Shown one piece after another: positions 25,780 through 33,652 of a stretch of 39,360 nucleotides of DNA (positions within the stretch are counted from its first letter, which is position 1; each line of letters opens with the position of its first letter). The stretch comes from Cryptobacterium sp. CAG:338 (GTDB taxonomy: Bacteria > Actinomycetota > Coriobacteriia > Coriobacteriales > Eggerthellaceae). The DNA lies in contig FR896072.1 of the NCBI GenBank assembly GCA_000435475.1, forward strand, positions 55,361 to 94,720. The letters are read 5' to 3'. Under the pieces are notes generated by a model, which had not been told where the DNA came from, did not search any database, and saw only the letters and a program-made list of their open reading frames with translations. A program made the position numbers and the translations under genes.

Positions 25780-26616
25780 ATGGAATCTCTAGCAGAAAAA
25801 GAAGACACACTTCGTAATATACTTCGTTCATATGGCAGCCTTGCAATTGCCTTTTCCGGCGGTGTGGACTCAACCCTTCTTTTGAAACTTGCATTCGATG
25901 AATTAGGATCGAATATCTTAGCTCTAACTGCTCAGGTTCCTATGACTTCATCTTCGGAATTCGAAGAGGCAAGTCGATTTGTTCAATGCTTAGGTGTTTC
26001 GCATAAAATATGTCAACCAGATGTGCTTTCGATTCCTGAAGTTGTAGCAAATGGAGTAGACCGCTGTTATTTTTGCAAGAAAAAACTATTTAGCGCAATG
26101 AAACAAGAAGCTCACAACTTAGGCTTTTCCACTATTGCCGATGGAACAAATAGTGATGATTTACTTGATTATCGCCCTGGGATGAGAGCATTACGAGAAC
26201 TTGAAATAGTAAGCCCTTTTCTAGAGGCAAATTTTTCAAAACAAGATATTCGTGATCTGTCTTACAAGTTGGGGCTTTCCACTTGGAACAAGCAATCAAA
26301 CGCCTGTCTTGCAACTCGTATTCCCTATAACACCTCTATATCTTTTGAATTGCTCAAAAAAATTGATGCGGTTGAAGAGATGCTTCATTCTTACGGGTTT
26401 ACGAGAGTGCGTCTTAGGGTTCATGAAAACTTGGCAAGAATTGAGGTGCCCCTTGAAGAGTTTTCTCTCATATTATCTGATGAAATACGGCAAAAAATAA
26501 TAGAGGTCATTCATCAACAGGGGTTTGACTTTGTCACCTTAGATATTGAAGGATTTCGTACTGGAAGCATGAATGTTGCCATAAAAAATGAATGTGAAAA
26601 AGCATCAGCAGAATAA
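25780..26616 (+). CDS. larE: ATP-dependent sulfur transferase LarE
   Basis: A 278-residue PP-loop enzyme. LarE proteins put sulfur onto the carboxylates of the pyridinium dicarboxylate nucleotide that becomes the nickel-pincer cofactor of lactate racemase. SGGVDST at residues 26-32 is the PP-loop. Cys176 in NACLATR corresponds to the sacrificial cysteine of the Lactobacillus enzyme. Two further cysteines, Cys96 and Cys99 in RCYFCKK, match the three-Cys subclass reported to hold a [4Fe-4S] cluster and reuse it for sulfur transfer. No larA, larB or larC is present in the window. GGGAG 4 bases upstream supports the ATG. It precedes another sulfur-transfer gene, mnmA. Confidence 0.93.
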   Translation: MESLAEKEDTLRNILRSYGSLAIAFSGGVDSTLLLKLAFDELGSNILALTAQVPMTSSSEFEEASRFVQCLGVSHKICQPDVLSIPEVVANGVDRCYFCKKKLFSAMKQEAHNLGFSTIADGTNSDDLLDYRPGMRALRELEIVSPFLEANFSKQDIRDLSYKLGLSTWNKQSNACLATRIPYNTSISFELLKKIDAVEEMLHSYGFTRVRLRVHENLARIEVPLEEFSLILSDEIRQKIIEVIHQQGFDFVTLDIEGFRTGSMNVAIKNECEKASAE

Positions 26617-26719
26617 TTTGGTGTGAAGTTGATGTACTCGCAAGAGTAGCACCAGGTATCTAGTTTAGTTGCCGATATAAAGGATTTCTTGCATCTATTT
26701 TCATAACGGAGATTATTAC

Positions 26720-27820
26720 ATGAAGCGTGTATTATGCGCCATGAGCGGCGGGGTAGAAAGGTCGAAAACGGCTCTTCTCCTTTTAGAGCAGGGGTATGAA
26801 GTTGTTGGTCTAACAATGGTATTAACACCACAACAAGGATTACCACCAAATCCTACAGAAGAAGAGCTTCTGAAGGTTTCGGTGGAAGCTTGTGATGCTC
26901 GAAAGGTTACCGAAAGGCTTGGTATAGAACATCATGTGGTGGATTACCGTGCGATATTTACTGAAAAAGTTATGGATCCCTTTTGTGATGCATATCTTTC
27001 AGGGCTTACCCCGAATCCCTGTATTGAATGTAATAAGTACTTAAAGTTCGGTGTTCTACACGAACTTCGTAAAGCTTTATCCTGTGATTTTCTTGCGACA
27101 GGTCATTATGCTCAGGTTGTTTTCAATGATAATACCCAGAAATTCGAACTTCATAAGGGAGTTAATCCTTCGAAAGATCAAAGCTATGTGCTTTATCATT
27201 TAGATCAGGAATCTCTTTCTCATACTCTTTTCCCTTTAGGTTCTTACAGCAAAGACCAGACTCGAAAATTTGCTGCTGATGCTGGGTTTGAAGTTGCTGA
27301 AAAACCTGAAAGTCAGGATATCTGTTTTGTTCCTTGTGGCGATTATGCAGCTTTTATCGAGGAGTGGAAAAACAACGAAAGTCATGGCGCATTTGACCCT
27401 CAGCCAGGACCTATTGTGGATACGCAAGGTAATGTCTTAGGAAAACACCGTGGTTTGCTGTATTACACGATCGGACAGCGTAAAGGTCTTGGTGTAGCAG
27501 TGGGGGAGCCTCTTTTTGTGATTAAAAAGGATGTTGCTACAAATACTCTTTTAGTTGGTCGGAGTAATGATGCAAACCTCTTTTCTATAAGAGCTCATAG
27601 TTGTTCTTATCCTTCAGAAGACAGTTTTTCTGAACCTGTGTCAGTACAGGCTAAAATTAATTATCGTGCTCGTTTACGATCTGCAACAGCTTGTTTGGAT
27701 GATAATAACGATCTGTTGATTACCTTCGACGAACCTGTTCGTGGTGCAGCTCCTGGTCAGGCAGTAGTTCTTTATGAAGGAGATCGAGTTGTCGCAGGGG
27801 GAACAATTTTTTATTCGTGA
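26720..27820 (+). CDS. mnmA: tRNA-specific 2-thiouridylase with an altered PP-loop
   Basis: A 366-residue MnmA homologue; MnmA thiolates U34 of Glu, Gln and Lys tRNAs. Most of the family is present: GLTPNPCIECNKYLKFG with the nucleophilic Cys104, LATGHYAQV, KDQSYVLYHL, ESQDICFVPCGDY with the partner Cys202, GLLYYTIGQRKGLG and the C-terminal beta-barrel. The ATP loop, however, reads SGGVERSK at residues 9-16 instead of SGGVDSS, losing the Asp and first Ser. The region after strand 2, usually containing a CCS segment, is also unusual (LTPQQGLPPNPTEEE). The frame is intact. It may be a divergent but working enzyme or a paralogue with altered activity. CGGAG precedes the ATG by 9 bases. Confidence 0.9.
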   Translation: MKRVLCAMSGGVERSKTALLLLEQGYEVVGLTMVLTPQQGLPPNPTEEELLKVSVEACDARKVTERLGIEHHVVDYRAIFTEKVMDPFCDAYLSGLTPNPCIECNKYLKFGVLHELRKALSCDFLATGHYAQVVFNDNTQKFELHKGVNPSKDQSYVLYHLDQESLSHTLFPLGSYSKDQTRKFAADAGFEVAEKPESQDICFVPCGDYAAFIEEWKNNESHGAFDPQPGPIVDTQGNVLGKHRGLLYYTIGQRKGLGVAVGEPLFVIKKDVATNTLLVGRSNDANLFSIRAHSCSYPSEDSFSEPVSVQAKINYRARLRSATACLDDNNDLLITFDEPVRGAAPGQAVVLYEGDRVVAGGTIFYS

Positions 27821-27890
27821 TCTTGCGATACATTAAACCCTGTGAAGTTAATAAATGTTGTTTTTAAGCGAAGGTATTTACATTAAATAA

Positions 27891-29411
27891 TCATTCGTTT
27901 AAGGAATCATCTTTTCTCATATTGATGTATTCCAAAAGTTCACTGCGTTTGTGAATGCCTACTTTATCGTAAATGTGTCGTATATGAGTATTTACCGTGT
28001 GAGGAGAAATAACCAATTTATTAGCAATACCATTGGCGGTGTTTCCTTTTGCAAGAAGTTTCAAGATCTCAGCTTCTCTTTCAGATAAGGCAAATTCCTG
28101 TGAAACTTCTTGGCAAATTACCTCAATTTCAGCTGGCTTTACTGGTGCGCTTGTAAGTTCCAAAATGCTGTTTTCGCGTTTGGTTATCGGTATAAGCAAA
28201 AATGCTAGTAAGCATACGAAAGCCAACGCAGTCGGATCGGTAGCAACTTGTGCAAGTTCTGGGTTAAATTCAAAACCGAGCGCCAAACCATTACCTACAA
28301 AAATTCCTAGTCGCGCTGATGCAACCGAAAGGGTAAAAGCCATCGCAGGAGAGAAAAATCCTCGTTGCATCAAAATCCCAAAATACATAATGAGGGAGAC
28401 TTCAAGGAGAGAAGAAATACAGAGAGCTCCCAAAAAACTTACGAGGTAAAGGTCCTCTGAAAGGATAAAAGTTGCCAAACAGGCAATAACAAGCACTAAG
28501 TAATAAGGGAAAATTTTGAAAATAGAAGCCTTTTCTTTGGTAAAGGAACAAATTACGCAAACCAATAAAATCATTACCGCAGCAGCAAATACACCTATGG
28601 TGAATGAGAAAATTTGAGTGGGCATGTTTTCCCATGGAATAATTGCAGTCAGATAGTAACAAGCAATGCTGGTAACAAAGCCGATCATGCATACAACCGC
28701 AACCGTTTCCATGGCGGGTTTAGCAGCCTTTTTAGGGAGAAGCGTTACATAATCGTTCTCTAAGGCGCCTGATTGCATCACGAGGAGTACACCTGAAATT
28801 GCTACTAAAATTACGCTGAAAATCGGAGTGGCAAAATTGGGCATAATGAGTCCTAATACCATACAAGCAAACAATGTACAGCCAAAGGTAGCTCCAATAT
28901 GAATGACGGAAAACTTGGCGTTAGACCTTACGAGACTTTCGCCCCAAAGAATGAGCATTAACCCCTCAAATGCACCCGCTATCATCGATGATCCGTATAG
29001 GAGAACAGGATTACCTAAACTAGGCGCGATGGATTCTAATACTAAGGTAATTGCTATAAGTACGAGTGGAACAACTTTGTCGAGCATTTTTATGCTTGAA
29101 AGATGATTCGAGCGCTTAAGAACTAAAGCAACGACAACCATTGCAAGAGAAGTTCCCAATAGATTGACAAGCCATCCAATAGTTATTTTTTCATCAAGTA
29201 AAGGAATTGGATAGAAGCTTTCTGGGTTAAACCAAAGAACATAGTGATAGGAAAGGAGCAGTGAAAAACCAAGATATTTCACTACAGGGTTATACTCATA
29301 TCCTGGTTTAATTAACCCTCTTCGTTCATTATTTCTTGATGATTTGCCCTTAGTTGCTTCCTCACTACTTTTTAGATTAGTGTGAGTAGCTTCATTGTTT
29401 ACTGAATTCAT
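27891..29411 (-). CDS. Membrane LuxR-family regulator
   Basis: A 506-residue protein. After a polar N-terminus of about 45 residues, residues 45-415 hold roughly ten to twelve hydrophobic segments. The C-terminal 65 residues are a LuxR-type helix-turn-helix (LSEREAEILKLLAKGNTANGIANKL, quoted here in two parts as LSEREAEILKLLAKG and NTANGIANKL), then SPHTVNTHIRHIYDKVG. This architecture is common in Eggerthellaceae, where such genes often sit beside inducible catabolic clusters. The protein probably senses a ligand in or across the membrane. It is divergent from the MFS gene that opens the cai-type cluster, which makes it the likely regulator. GAGGGG precedes the ATG by 5 bases. Confidence 0.9.
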   Translation of the reverse strand: MNSVNNEATHTNLKSSEEATKGKSSRNNERRGLIKPGYEYNPVVKYLGFSLLLSYHYVLWFNPESFYPIPLLDEKITIGWLVNLLGTSLAMVVVALVLKRSNHLSSIKMLDKVVPLVLIAITLVLESIAPSLGNPVLLYGSSMIAGAFEGLMLILWGESLVRSNAKFSVIHIGATFGCTLFACMVLGLIMPNFATPIFSVILVAISGVLLVMQSGALENDYVTLLPKKAAKPAMETVAVVCMIGFVTSIACYYLTAIIPWENMPTQIFSFTIGVFAAAVMILLVCVICSFTKEKASIFKIFPYYLVLVIACLATFILSEDLYLVSFLGALCISSLLEVSLIMYFGILMQRGFFSPAMAFTLSVASARLGIFVGNGLALGFEFNPELAQVATDPTALAFVCLLAFLLIPITKRENSILELTSAPVKPAEIEVICQEVSQEFALSEREAEILKLLAKGNTANGIANKLVISPHTVNTHIRHIYDKVGIHKRSELLEYINMRKDDSLNE

Positions 29412-29722
29412 TGTTTCCCCTCTAAAAACAATAAGCTATTTGGATTTCCCCATTTATCCTGATCACAGAATACTAAATAACTACCGTTTCCGTATCACTA
29501 ATTGTTAAGTATGTGGGTCCTCACTAAGAAATTGCCTCCTCGTTACTTTTACTGCATATCACTAATCCTTCTTATTTTGTGATGGCAGCGTGAACACGTT
29601 CAGTAATGATAGCCATGTCAGCTCAATCGTCTTACAGATTGTGAATCCAGATTCGAAAAACTGAATGGACAAAATCTCTAAGAGGAATTGGGTGGGAGTT
29701 TTTCAAAGAAAGGGAAATCAAG
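29412..29722. promoter_or_regulatory. Divergent regulatory region with repeated TCACTAA boxes
   Basis: This 311-base gap separates the LuxR regulator from the MFS gene and has no coding content. TATCACTAAT occurs twice in the same orientation (29493-29502 and 29557-29566), with a third TCACTAA at 29521-29527. TGAACACGTTCA at 29591-29602 is an interrupted palindrome resembling the core of the 26-bp palindrome at 2625-2650. GAATC-CA-GATTC lies at 29643-29654. No confident -35/-10 pair was found. Confidence 0.5.
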
Positions 29723-31021
29723 ATGGCTATTATGGCGAAAAGTATGGGTGAGGTGACGTATAAAGACATTTCCTCACTCCACAAATGGGCATTGGTGATC
29801 TTAATTTCGATGGGTTCATCAATTATTTATGCTCCTATGTATCTAAAAAATGTCTTTTATGATCCACTGATGCAGGCACTTGGTTGCACAAATGCTGACT
29901 TAGGCTTAATGGTATCGGCCTATGGTTTAGCCGCAATGATCTGTTATCTGCCATCAGGCATCGTTGCAGACAAGTTCCGTATGCGTACCTTAGCTACCGT
30001 TGGATTCATAACTACCGCAGTGTTGGTATTTGTGTATGCAACGCTTCCTTCAGTTCAGGTTTGCTTTGCACTGTTTGTTGCGATGGGTATTACCTCAATC
30101 TTGATTTGGTGGGGCACACGCTTTAAAGTTGTTCGTCTTTGCTGTGAAGAAGATGAGTATGCTTCAAAGATTGGTATCAGTTACTCAATCTATGGCGTTA
30201 CAGGATTAGTAATTGGCTTGGTAAATGCTGCTATTATTGCTGCATTCTCTGGATCTGTTGGTGTTCAGGCAATGCTTATTTTCTTAGGTGTTGTAATTAC
30301 TATTCTCGGTATTATCTCTTACTTCCTCATCCCTGATTTCGCTGGAGAAATCAATAAAGACGCAAAACTCTTTAGTCTTTCTGAAGCAGTTGAAGCATTC
30401 AAGCATCCAGGTGTTATTTGGGCTTGTATCGCATACTTCTGCGTGTACGCTGTGTATCAGGGTGCAACCTACACCACTCCTTACCTGACTCAGTGCTTTG
30501 GCGCAGACGGTAACTTGGTAAATGTTGTAGGTCTTATTCGTACTTACGGTATTGGTCTTATCGCTGGTCCTGTGGTTGGTTTCATTGCAACGAAGTTGCA
30601 TAGTCCTTCCAAGGCTATTGCTGGTGGTTTGATTCTTACCGTTGCAGTTCTGATCGGCTTTATTATCTATCCTCAGAGCACCGAAGGTGCAATGGTAGCA
30701 GCTCTTCTCGTAGTCGTATTCGGTTTCACTACGTACGGTGTTTTCTCGATTGGCTCTTCTCCTCTTTCCGAGGTAAAGATTCCTATGCGAATCTTCGGTA
30801 CCGCTGCTGGTTTGCTTTCCGTAGTTGGCTTCTTGCCTGACGTTTTCATCCATACGTGGTACGGCTCTATCATCGACGCTCAGGGTACGGCAGCTTTCTC
30901 TAGCATCTTTGGTTTCGAGATCATGTTTGCAGTAATTGGTATCGTTTGCCTGTTCATGTTGCTTCGCACCATTAAAAAGCACGCAAATACTACTACCGAA
31001 GAAGAAGTGGCTGAATCTTAG
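29723..31021 (+). CDS. MFS transporter opening the cai-type cluster
   Basis: A 432-residue membrane protein with 12 hydrophobic segments and the MFS motif-A-like loop SGIVADKFRMRTL between segments 2 and 3. The central loop has FAGEINKDAKLFSLSEAVEAF. It ends in a short polar tail with EEEVAES. It is not a BCCT protein, so it is unrelated to CaiT. Position and divergence from the LuxR regulator suggest it imports the cluster's substrate or exchanges substrate for product; the substrate is not readable from sequence. GGGA lies 8 bases upstream of ATG 29723; a second in-frame ATG lies 9 bases further. Confidence 0.85.
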   Translation: MAIMAKSMGEVTYKDISSLHKWALVILISMGSSIIYAPMYLKNVFYDPLMQALGCTNADLGLMVSAYGLAAMICYLPSGIVADKFRMRTLATVGFITTAVLVFVYATLPSVQVCFALFVAMGITSILIWWGTRFKVVRLCCEEDEYASKIGISYSIYGVTGLVIGLVNAAIIAAFSGSVGVQAMLIFLGVVITILGIISYFLIPDFAGEINKDAKLFSLSEAVEAFKHPGVIWACIAYFCVYAVYQGATYTTPYLTQCFGADGNLVNVVGLIRTYGIGLIAGPVVGFIATKLHSPSKAIAGGLILTVAVLIGFIIYPQSTEGAMVAALLVVVFGFTTYGVFSIGSSPLSEVKIPMRIFGTAAGLLSVVGFLPDVFIHTWYGSIIDAQGTAAFSSIFGFEIMFAVIGIVCLFMLLRTIKKHANTTTEEEVAES

Positions 31022-31040
31022 GAATGCCACAGCACTAATA

Positions 31041-31057
31041 AGAGAATTTCATTCTCT
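31041..31057 (+). promoter_or_regulatory. Perfect 7-bp stem-loop after the MFS gene
   Basis: AGAGAAT pairs with ATTCTCT around the loop TTC. There is no T-run, so it is more likely an mRNA-end or processing hairpin than a terminator. Confidence 0.35.
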
Positions 31058-31105
31058 GAGTTAGATGAATCACGACAACACTATCTCGTACGGTTCATAT
31101 AAAAA

Positions 31106-31136
31106 GGGACGCCTGATTGGGGCGGGCGTCCCGCCC
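31106..31136 (+). promoter_or_regulatory. Two mutually exclusive GC hairpins before the hydrolase gene
   Basis: Hairpin A pairs GGGACGCC (31106-31113) with GGCGTCCC (31125-31132). Hairpin B pairs GGGCGGG (31120-31126) with CCCGCCC (31130-31136). They share bases and cannot coexist. No T-run follows either. They lie 54 bases before the hydrolase start and are far more GC-rich than their surroundings. Confidence 0.5.
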
Positions 31137-31189
31137 TCCAAACATCGGAAGGGAAAAGGGTAAAGCTCCAAATAAGGTAGGGGGTTCTG

Positions 31190-32203
31190 GTGAATAAACT
31201 TGATGTACTTGCTCGTATTTCTCCTCAGATGAAAGCAGTTCTCGCTAAGGAAGATGAGCTTGCAGGAGATACGACCGATACGAGCGTAGGCTTTGAAGTA
31301 ATGCGCAAGAACTACGTAGAAGGTCGTAAGTATTGGGTTCAGGGCGGTCCCACCATGGTAAAGACCTTTGATCAAAACATTGAAGGTCCTTATGGGGAAA
31401 TTCCAGTTCGATTCTACTATCCAACGCTTAGCTCAATTGAAGGGGCAAAGCATCACGCTACTCGAACTCCTGCAATTATTTATGTACATGGTGGAGGTTT
31501 CTGCTTAGGTAATTTAGAAACTCATGATCGTATCTGTCGAGTACTTGCTTCCAAGTCAAATGCAATTGTTGTAGCAGTTGACTATCGGCTTTCGCCAGAA
31601 TCGAAGTTTCCTGTTCAGGTTCATGAGGTAGCGTGCGTTACTGAGTATGTTCATGAACATGCTGCTGAGTATGGAATTGATGGTCAACGTATGGGAATGG
31701 CAGGAGATTCCGGCGGAGCTCACTTGAACCTGGCTGCAACCATGTATTTGCGCGAGGAAAAGAAGAACGCAGCATATATTAAATGTTTGCTCTTGTATTA
31801 CGGATGGTTTGGCCTTAAAGATTCAGCTTCTATGCGTCTTTTGGGAGGACCTTGGGATGGTTTAACTGAAGAGGATTGGCAGTTTTATTTAAACCTTTAT
31901 GCCGACGACGTAAAAGAGGTAGAAAAAAGTCCTTACGCAAATCTGTTTTTAAACGACTTAACGCATGATATGCCTGCTTGTTATATTGCCGCTGCAGAAT
32001 TCGATCCTCTGCGTGATGATTCAGCAACGTTGGCAGCAATTTGCGATCAGTACGAGATCCCTCACCGTTTTGAGGTATTCCAAGGAACAATTCATGCATT
32101 CCTGCATTACACCCGTGTCCTCGATGATGCAAATGATGCTCTTGAACACGGTGCAACCTTCTTCCGACAGCAAGTAGGAATTCCGGAAGAAGCGCTTCAA
32201 TAG
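31190..32203 (+). CDS. Alpha/beta-hydrolase, HSL/Aes-type esterase
   Basis: A 337-residue hydrolase of the hormone-sensitive-lipase (family IV) group. The oxyanion motif is HGGG at residues 100-103, the nucleophile Ser174 sits in GDSGG, and the acid and base are Asp272 in EFDPLRDD and His302 in GTIHAFLH, so the triad is complete. No signal peptide is present, so it acts in the cytoplasm, on an imported ester or thioester. The start is GTG, supported by AGGGGG 5 bases upstream. It lies between the first MFS gene and caiA on the same strand. Releasing the pathway substrate from an ester such as an acylcarnitine or a cinnamate ester is a plausible role but is only inferred. Confidence 0.9.
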   Translation: MNKLDVLARISPQMKAVLAKEDELAGDTTDTSVGFEVMRKNYVEGRKYWVQGGPTMVKTFDQNIEGPYGEIPVRFYYPTLSSIEGAKHHATRTPAIIYVHGGGFCLGNLETHDRICRVLASKSNAIVVAVDYRLSPESKFPVQVHEVACVTEYVHEHAAEYGIDGQRMGMAGDSGGAHLNLAATMYLREEKKNAAYIKCLLLYYGWFGLKDSASMRLLGGPWDGLTEEDWQFYLNLYADDVKEVEKSPYANLFLNDLTHDMPACYIAAAEFDPLRDDSATLAAICDQYEIPHRFEVFQGTIHAFLHYTRVLDDANDALEHGATFFRQQVGIPEEALQ

Positions 32204-32247
32204 GTTGATAGTTCGTTAAGAAATTACTTCTGCGAACTTGAGATAAC

Positions 32248-32291
32248 CCCTCACATTCCCAATGGGGGACTTGCAATTGGGTTTATGAGGG
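32248..32291 (+). promoter_or_regulatory. Nested inverted repeat between the hydrolase gene and caiA
   Basis: CCCTCA (32248-32253) pairs with TGAGGG (32286-32291) and, inside, CCCAAT (32258-32263) pairs with ATTGGG (32276-32281). No T-run follows. Confidence 0.45.
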
Positions 32292-32307
32292 AACGGTTGG
32301 TTTTAAA

Positions 32308-32329
32308 GCAGCGATAGTAGATTCGCTGC
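32308..32329 (+). promoter_or_regulatory. 7-bp stem-loop just before the caiA ribosome binding site
   Basis: GCAGCGA pairs with TCGCTGC around an 8-base loop. It ends 6 bases before the A-rich tract leading into a full AAGGAGG Shine-Dalgarno. It could protect the caiA message from 5' degradation. Confidence 0.45.
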
Positions 32330-32349
32330 ACAAAAAAGGAGGAAACAAA

Positions 32350-33495
32350 ATGGATTTCAAGTTAAGCGATGATCAGGAACTTATCGTTCAGGCTTACCGT
32401 GACTACATGGAAAGCGAACCCTGGGATCAGTATTTCCTGGCGTGTGATGAGAAGCACGAGTATCCGCTGCGTTGGGTAAAGGGTCTGTGCGATCTTGGTT
32501 TTGACCAGATCATGCTTCCTGAAAGCCATGGCGGTGCTGGTCTTGAGCAGCCACTCGTTACCTTGATGGCTGTATATGAGGTTCTTGGTCAGTATGGTGG
32601 ACCTACCTACGTTCTGTATCAGCTTCCTGGTTTTGAGACTATCATCCGTGAAGGTACTGAAGAGCAGATCGAAAAGGTAATGGCATATCTCGGTACTGGT
32701 GAGCAGATCTGGAATTCTGCATGCACCGAGCCTGGTGCAGGTTCTGACGTTTCAAGCCTGACCACCAACTACAAGCGTCGTGATGGCAAGATTTACCTCA
32801 ACGGTACCAAGACCTTCATTACTTCTTCTAAGGGCGTTAAGTGGCTCGTCATCATGGCAAAGAACGCTGATGATCCTACGGTATTTACTGAGTTTATGGT
32901 TGATATGACTAAGCCTGGCGTAGAACTTGGTCCTCTGAACAAGCTTGGTCTTCGTATGGATAGCTGCTGCGAGGTATATCTCAACGATGTTGAATTAGAG
33001 GAATCCGACATCTTCGGTCAGGAAGGCAATGGCTTTAACCGCGGCGTTTCTGACTTCAACTTCGAGCGTTGGTTGGTTGGTGCTTGCGACTACGGTACTG
33101 CAATTTGCGCTTATGAAGATGCTTTGAAGCATGCTAATACTCGTGAGGCATTCGGCAAGACCATCGGTCGCTTCCAGCTCAATCAGCTCAAGATTGCTGA
33201 AATGACTATCAAACTCAATGCCATGAAGAACATGCTTTATGAAGCAGCTTGGAACGCTGACAACAATGGTGGCAACTTTGACGCTGGTGAAGCTGCAATG
33301 TGCAAGTACTACTGCGCAAACGCTTCCTTCAAGGTTGTAGACGATGCTATGCAGATCATGGGCGGCATCTCTGTTGCTTCCGAGCACCGCATCAACCGTA
33401 TCTGGCGTGACCTTCGCGTTGATCGCATCTCTGGTGGTACTGACGAAATGATGATCCTTACCACTGCTAAGAACGCATTGAAAAAGTATCGTTAG
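32350..33495 (+). CDS. caiA: Crotonobetainyl-CoA reductase CaiA-like acyl-CoA dehydrogenase
   Basis: A 381-residue flavoprotein, essentially the same length as E. coli CaiA. It shares, from memory of that sequence, long identical stretches: PTYVLYQLPG, TEPGAGSDV, LGLRMDSCCE, GREGNGFNR-like QEGNGFNR, IGRFQL, and KLNAMKNMLYEAAW. The putative catalytic base is Glu366 in SGGTDEM. CaiA reduces crotonobetainyl-CoA to gamma-butyrobetainyl-CoA with electrons from an electron-transfer flavoprotein; no etf (fix) genes are in the window. A full AAGGAGG precedes the ATG by 8 bases. Codon use differs from neighbours, with many ATC, AAC, GAC, TTC and AAG codons, which suggests high expression. The main alternative is a related enoyl-CoA reductase, or the gamma-butyrobetainyl-CoA enzyme of TMA-forming clusters. 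Confidence 0.88.
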   Translation: MDFKLSDDQELIVQAYRDYMESEPWDQYFLACDEKHEYPLRWVKGLCDLGFDQIMLPESHGGAGLEQPLVTLMAVYEVLGQYGGPTYVLYQLPGFETIIREGTEEQIEKVMAYLGTGEQIWNSACTEPGAGSDVSSLTTNYKRRDGKIYLNGTKTFITSSKGVKWLVIMAKNADDPTVFTEFMVDMTKPGVELGPLNKLGLRMDSCCEVYLNDVELEESDIFGQEGNGFNRGVSDFNFERWLVGACDYGTAICAYEDALKHANTREAFGKTIGRFQLNQLKIAEMTIKLNAMKNMLYEAAWNADNNGGNFDAGEAAMCKYYCANASFKVVDDAMQIMGGISVASEHRINRIWRDLRVDRISGGTDEMMILTTAKNALKKYR

Positions 33496-33544
33496 ACCTT
33501 AAGACTTTAAGGTATCCGTATTCGGGGATTCGTTTAATTATCCA

Positions 33545-33574
33545 TTCCGTCCCTGGTGAAAACCGGGGACGGAA
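33545..33574 (+). promoter_or_regulatory. Strong GNRA-type hairpin between caiA and caiB
   Basis: TTCCGTCCC (33545-33553) pairs with GGGACGGAA (33566-33574), with an inner GGT-GAAA-ACC that would form a GNRA tetraloop. A smaller repeat, CCTTAA/TTAAGG, lies at 33497-33512 right after the caiA stop. No T-run follows, so transcription should continue into caiB. Confidence 0.55.
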
Positions 33575-33652
33575 GGAATCTAATCGGGAGTTCATTACTA
33601 CTTAAACGCTCCAACTTTTGTTGTGAGGCGTGCAAATAAGGAGGAAACTACT

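Noticed and set aside
27821..27890. Terminator between convergent mnmA and the LuxR gene
   Set aside because: Only imperfect AT pairings were found in these 70 bases.
30284..31030. Long open frame antisense to the first MFS gene of the cluster (248 codons)
   Set aside because: Its translation is low-complexity, with no recognisable family, and it lies fully opposite a clear transporter gene.
31119..31136. G-quadruplex in the GGGG/GGG tracts before the hydrolase gene
   Set aside because: Only two or three G-tracts are close together, and the bases are better explained by the hairpins.
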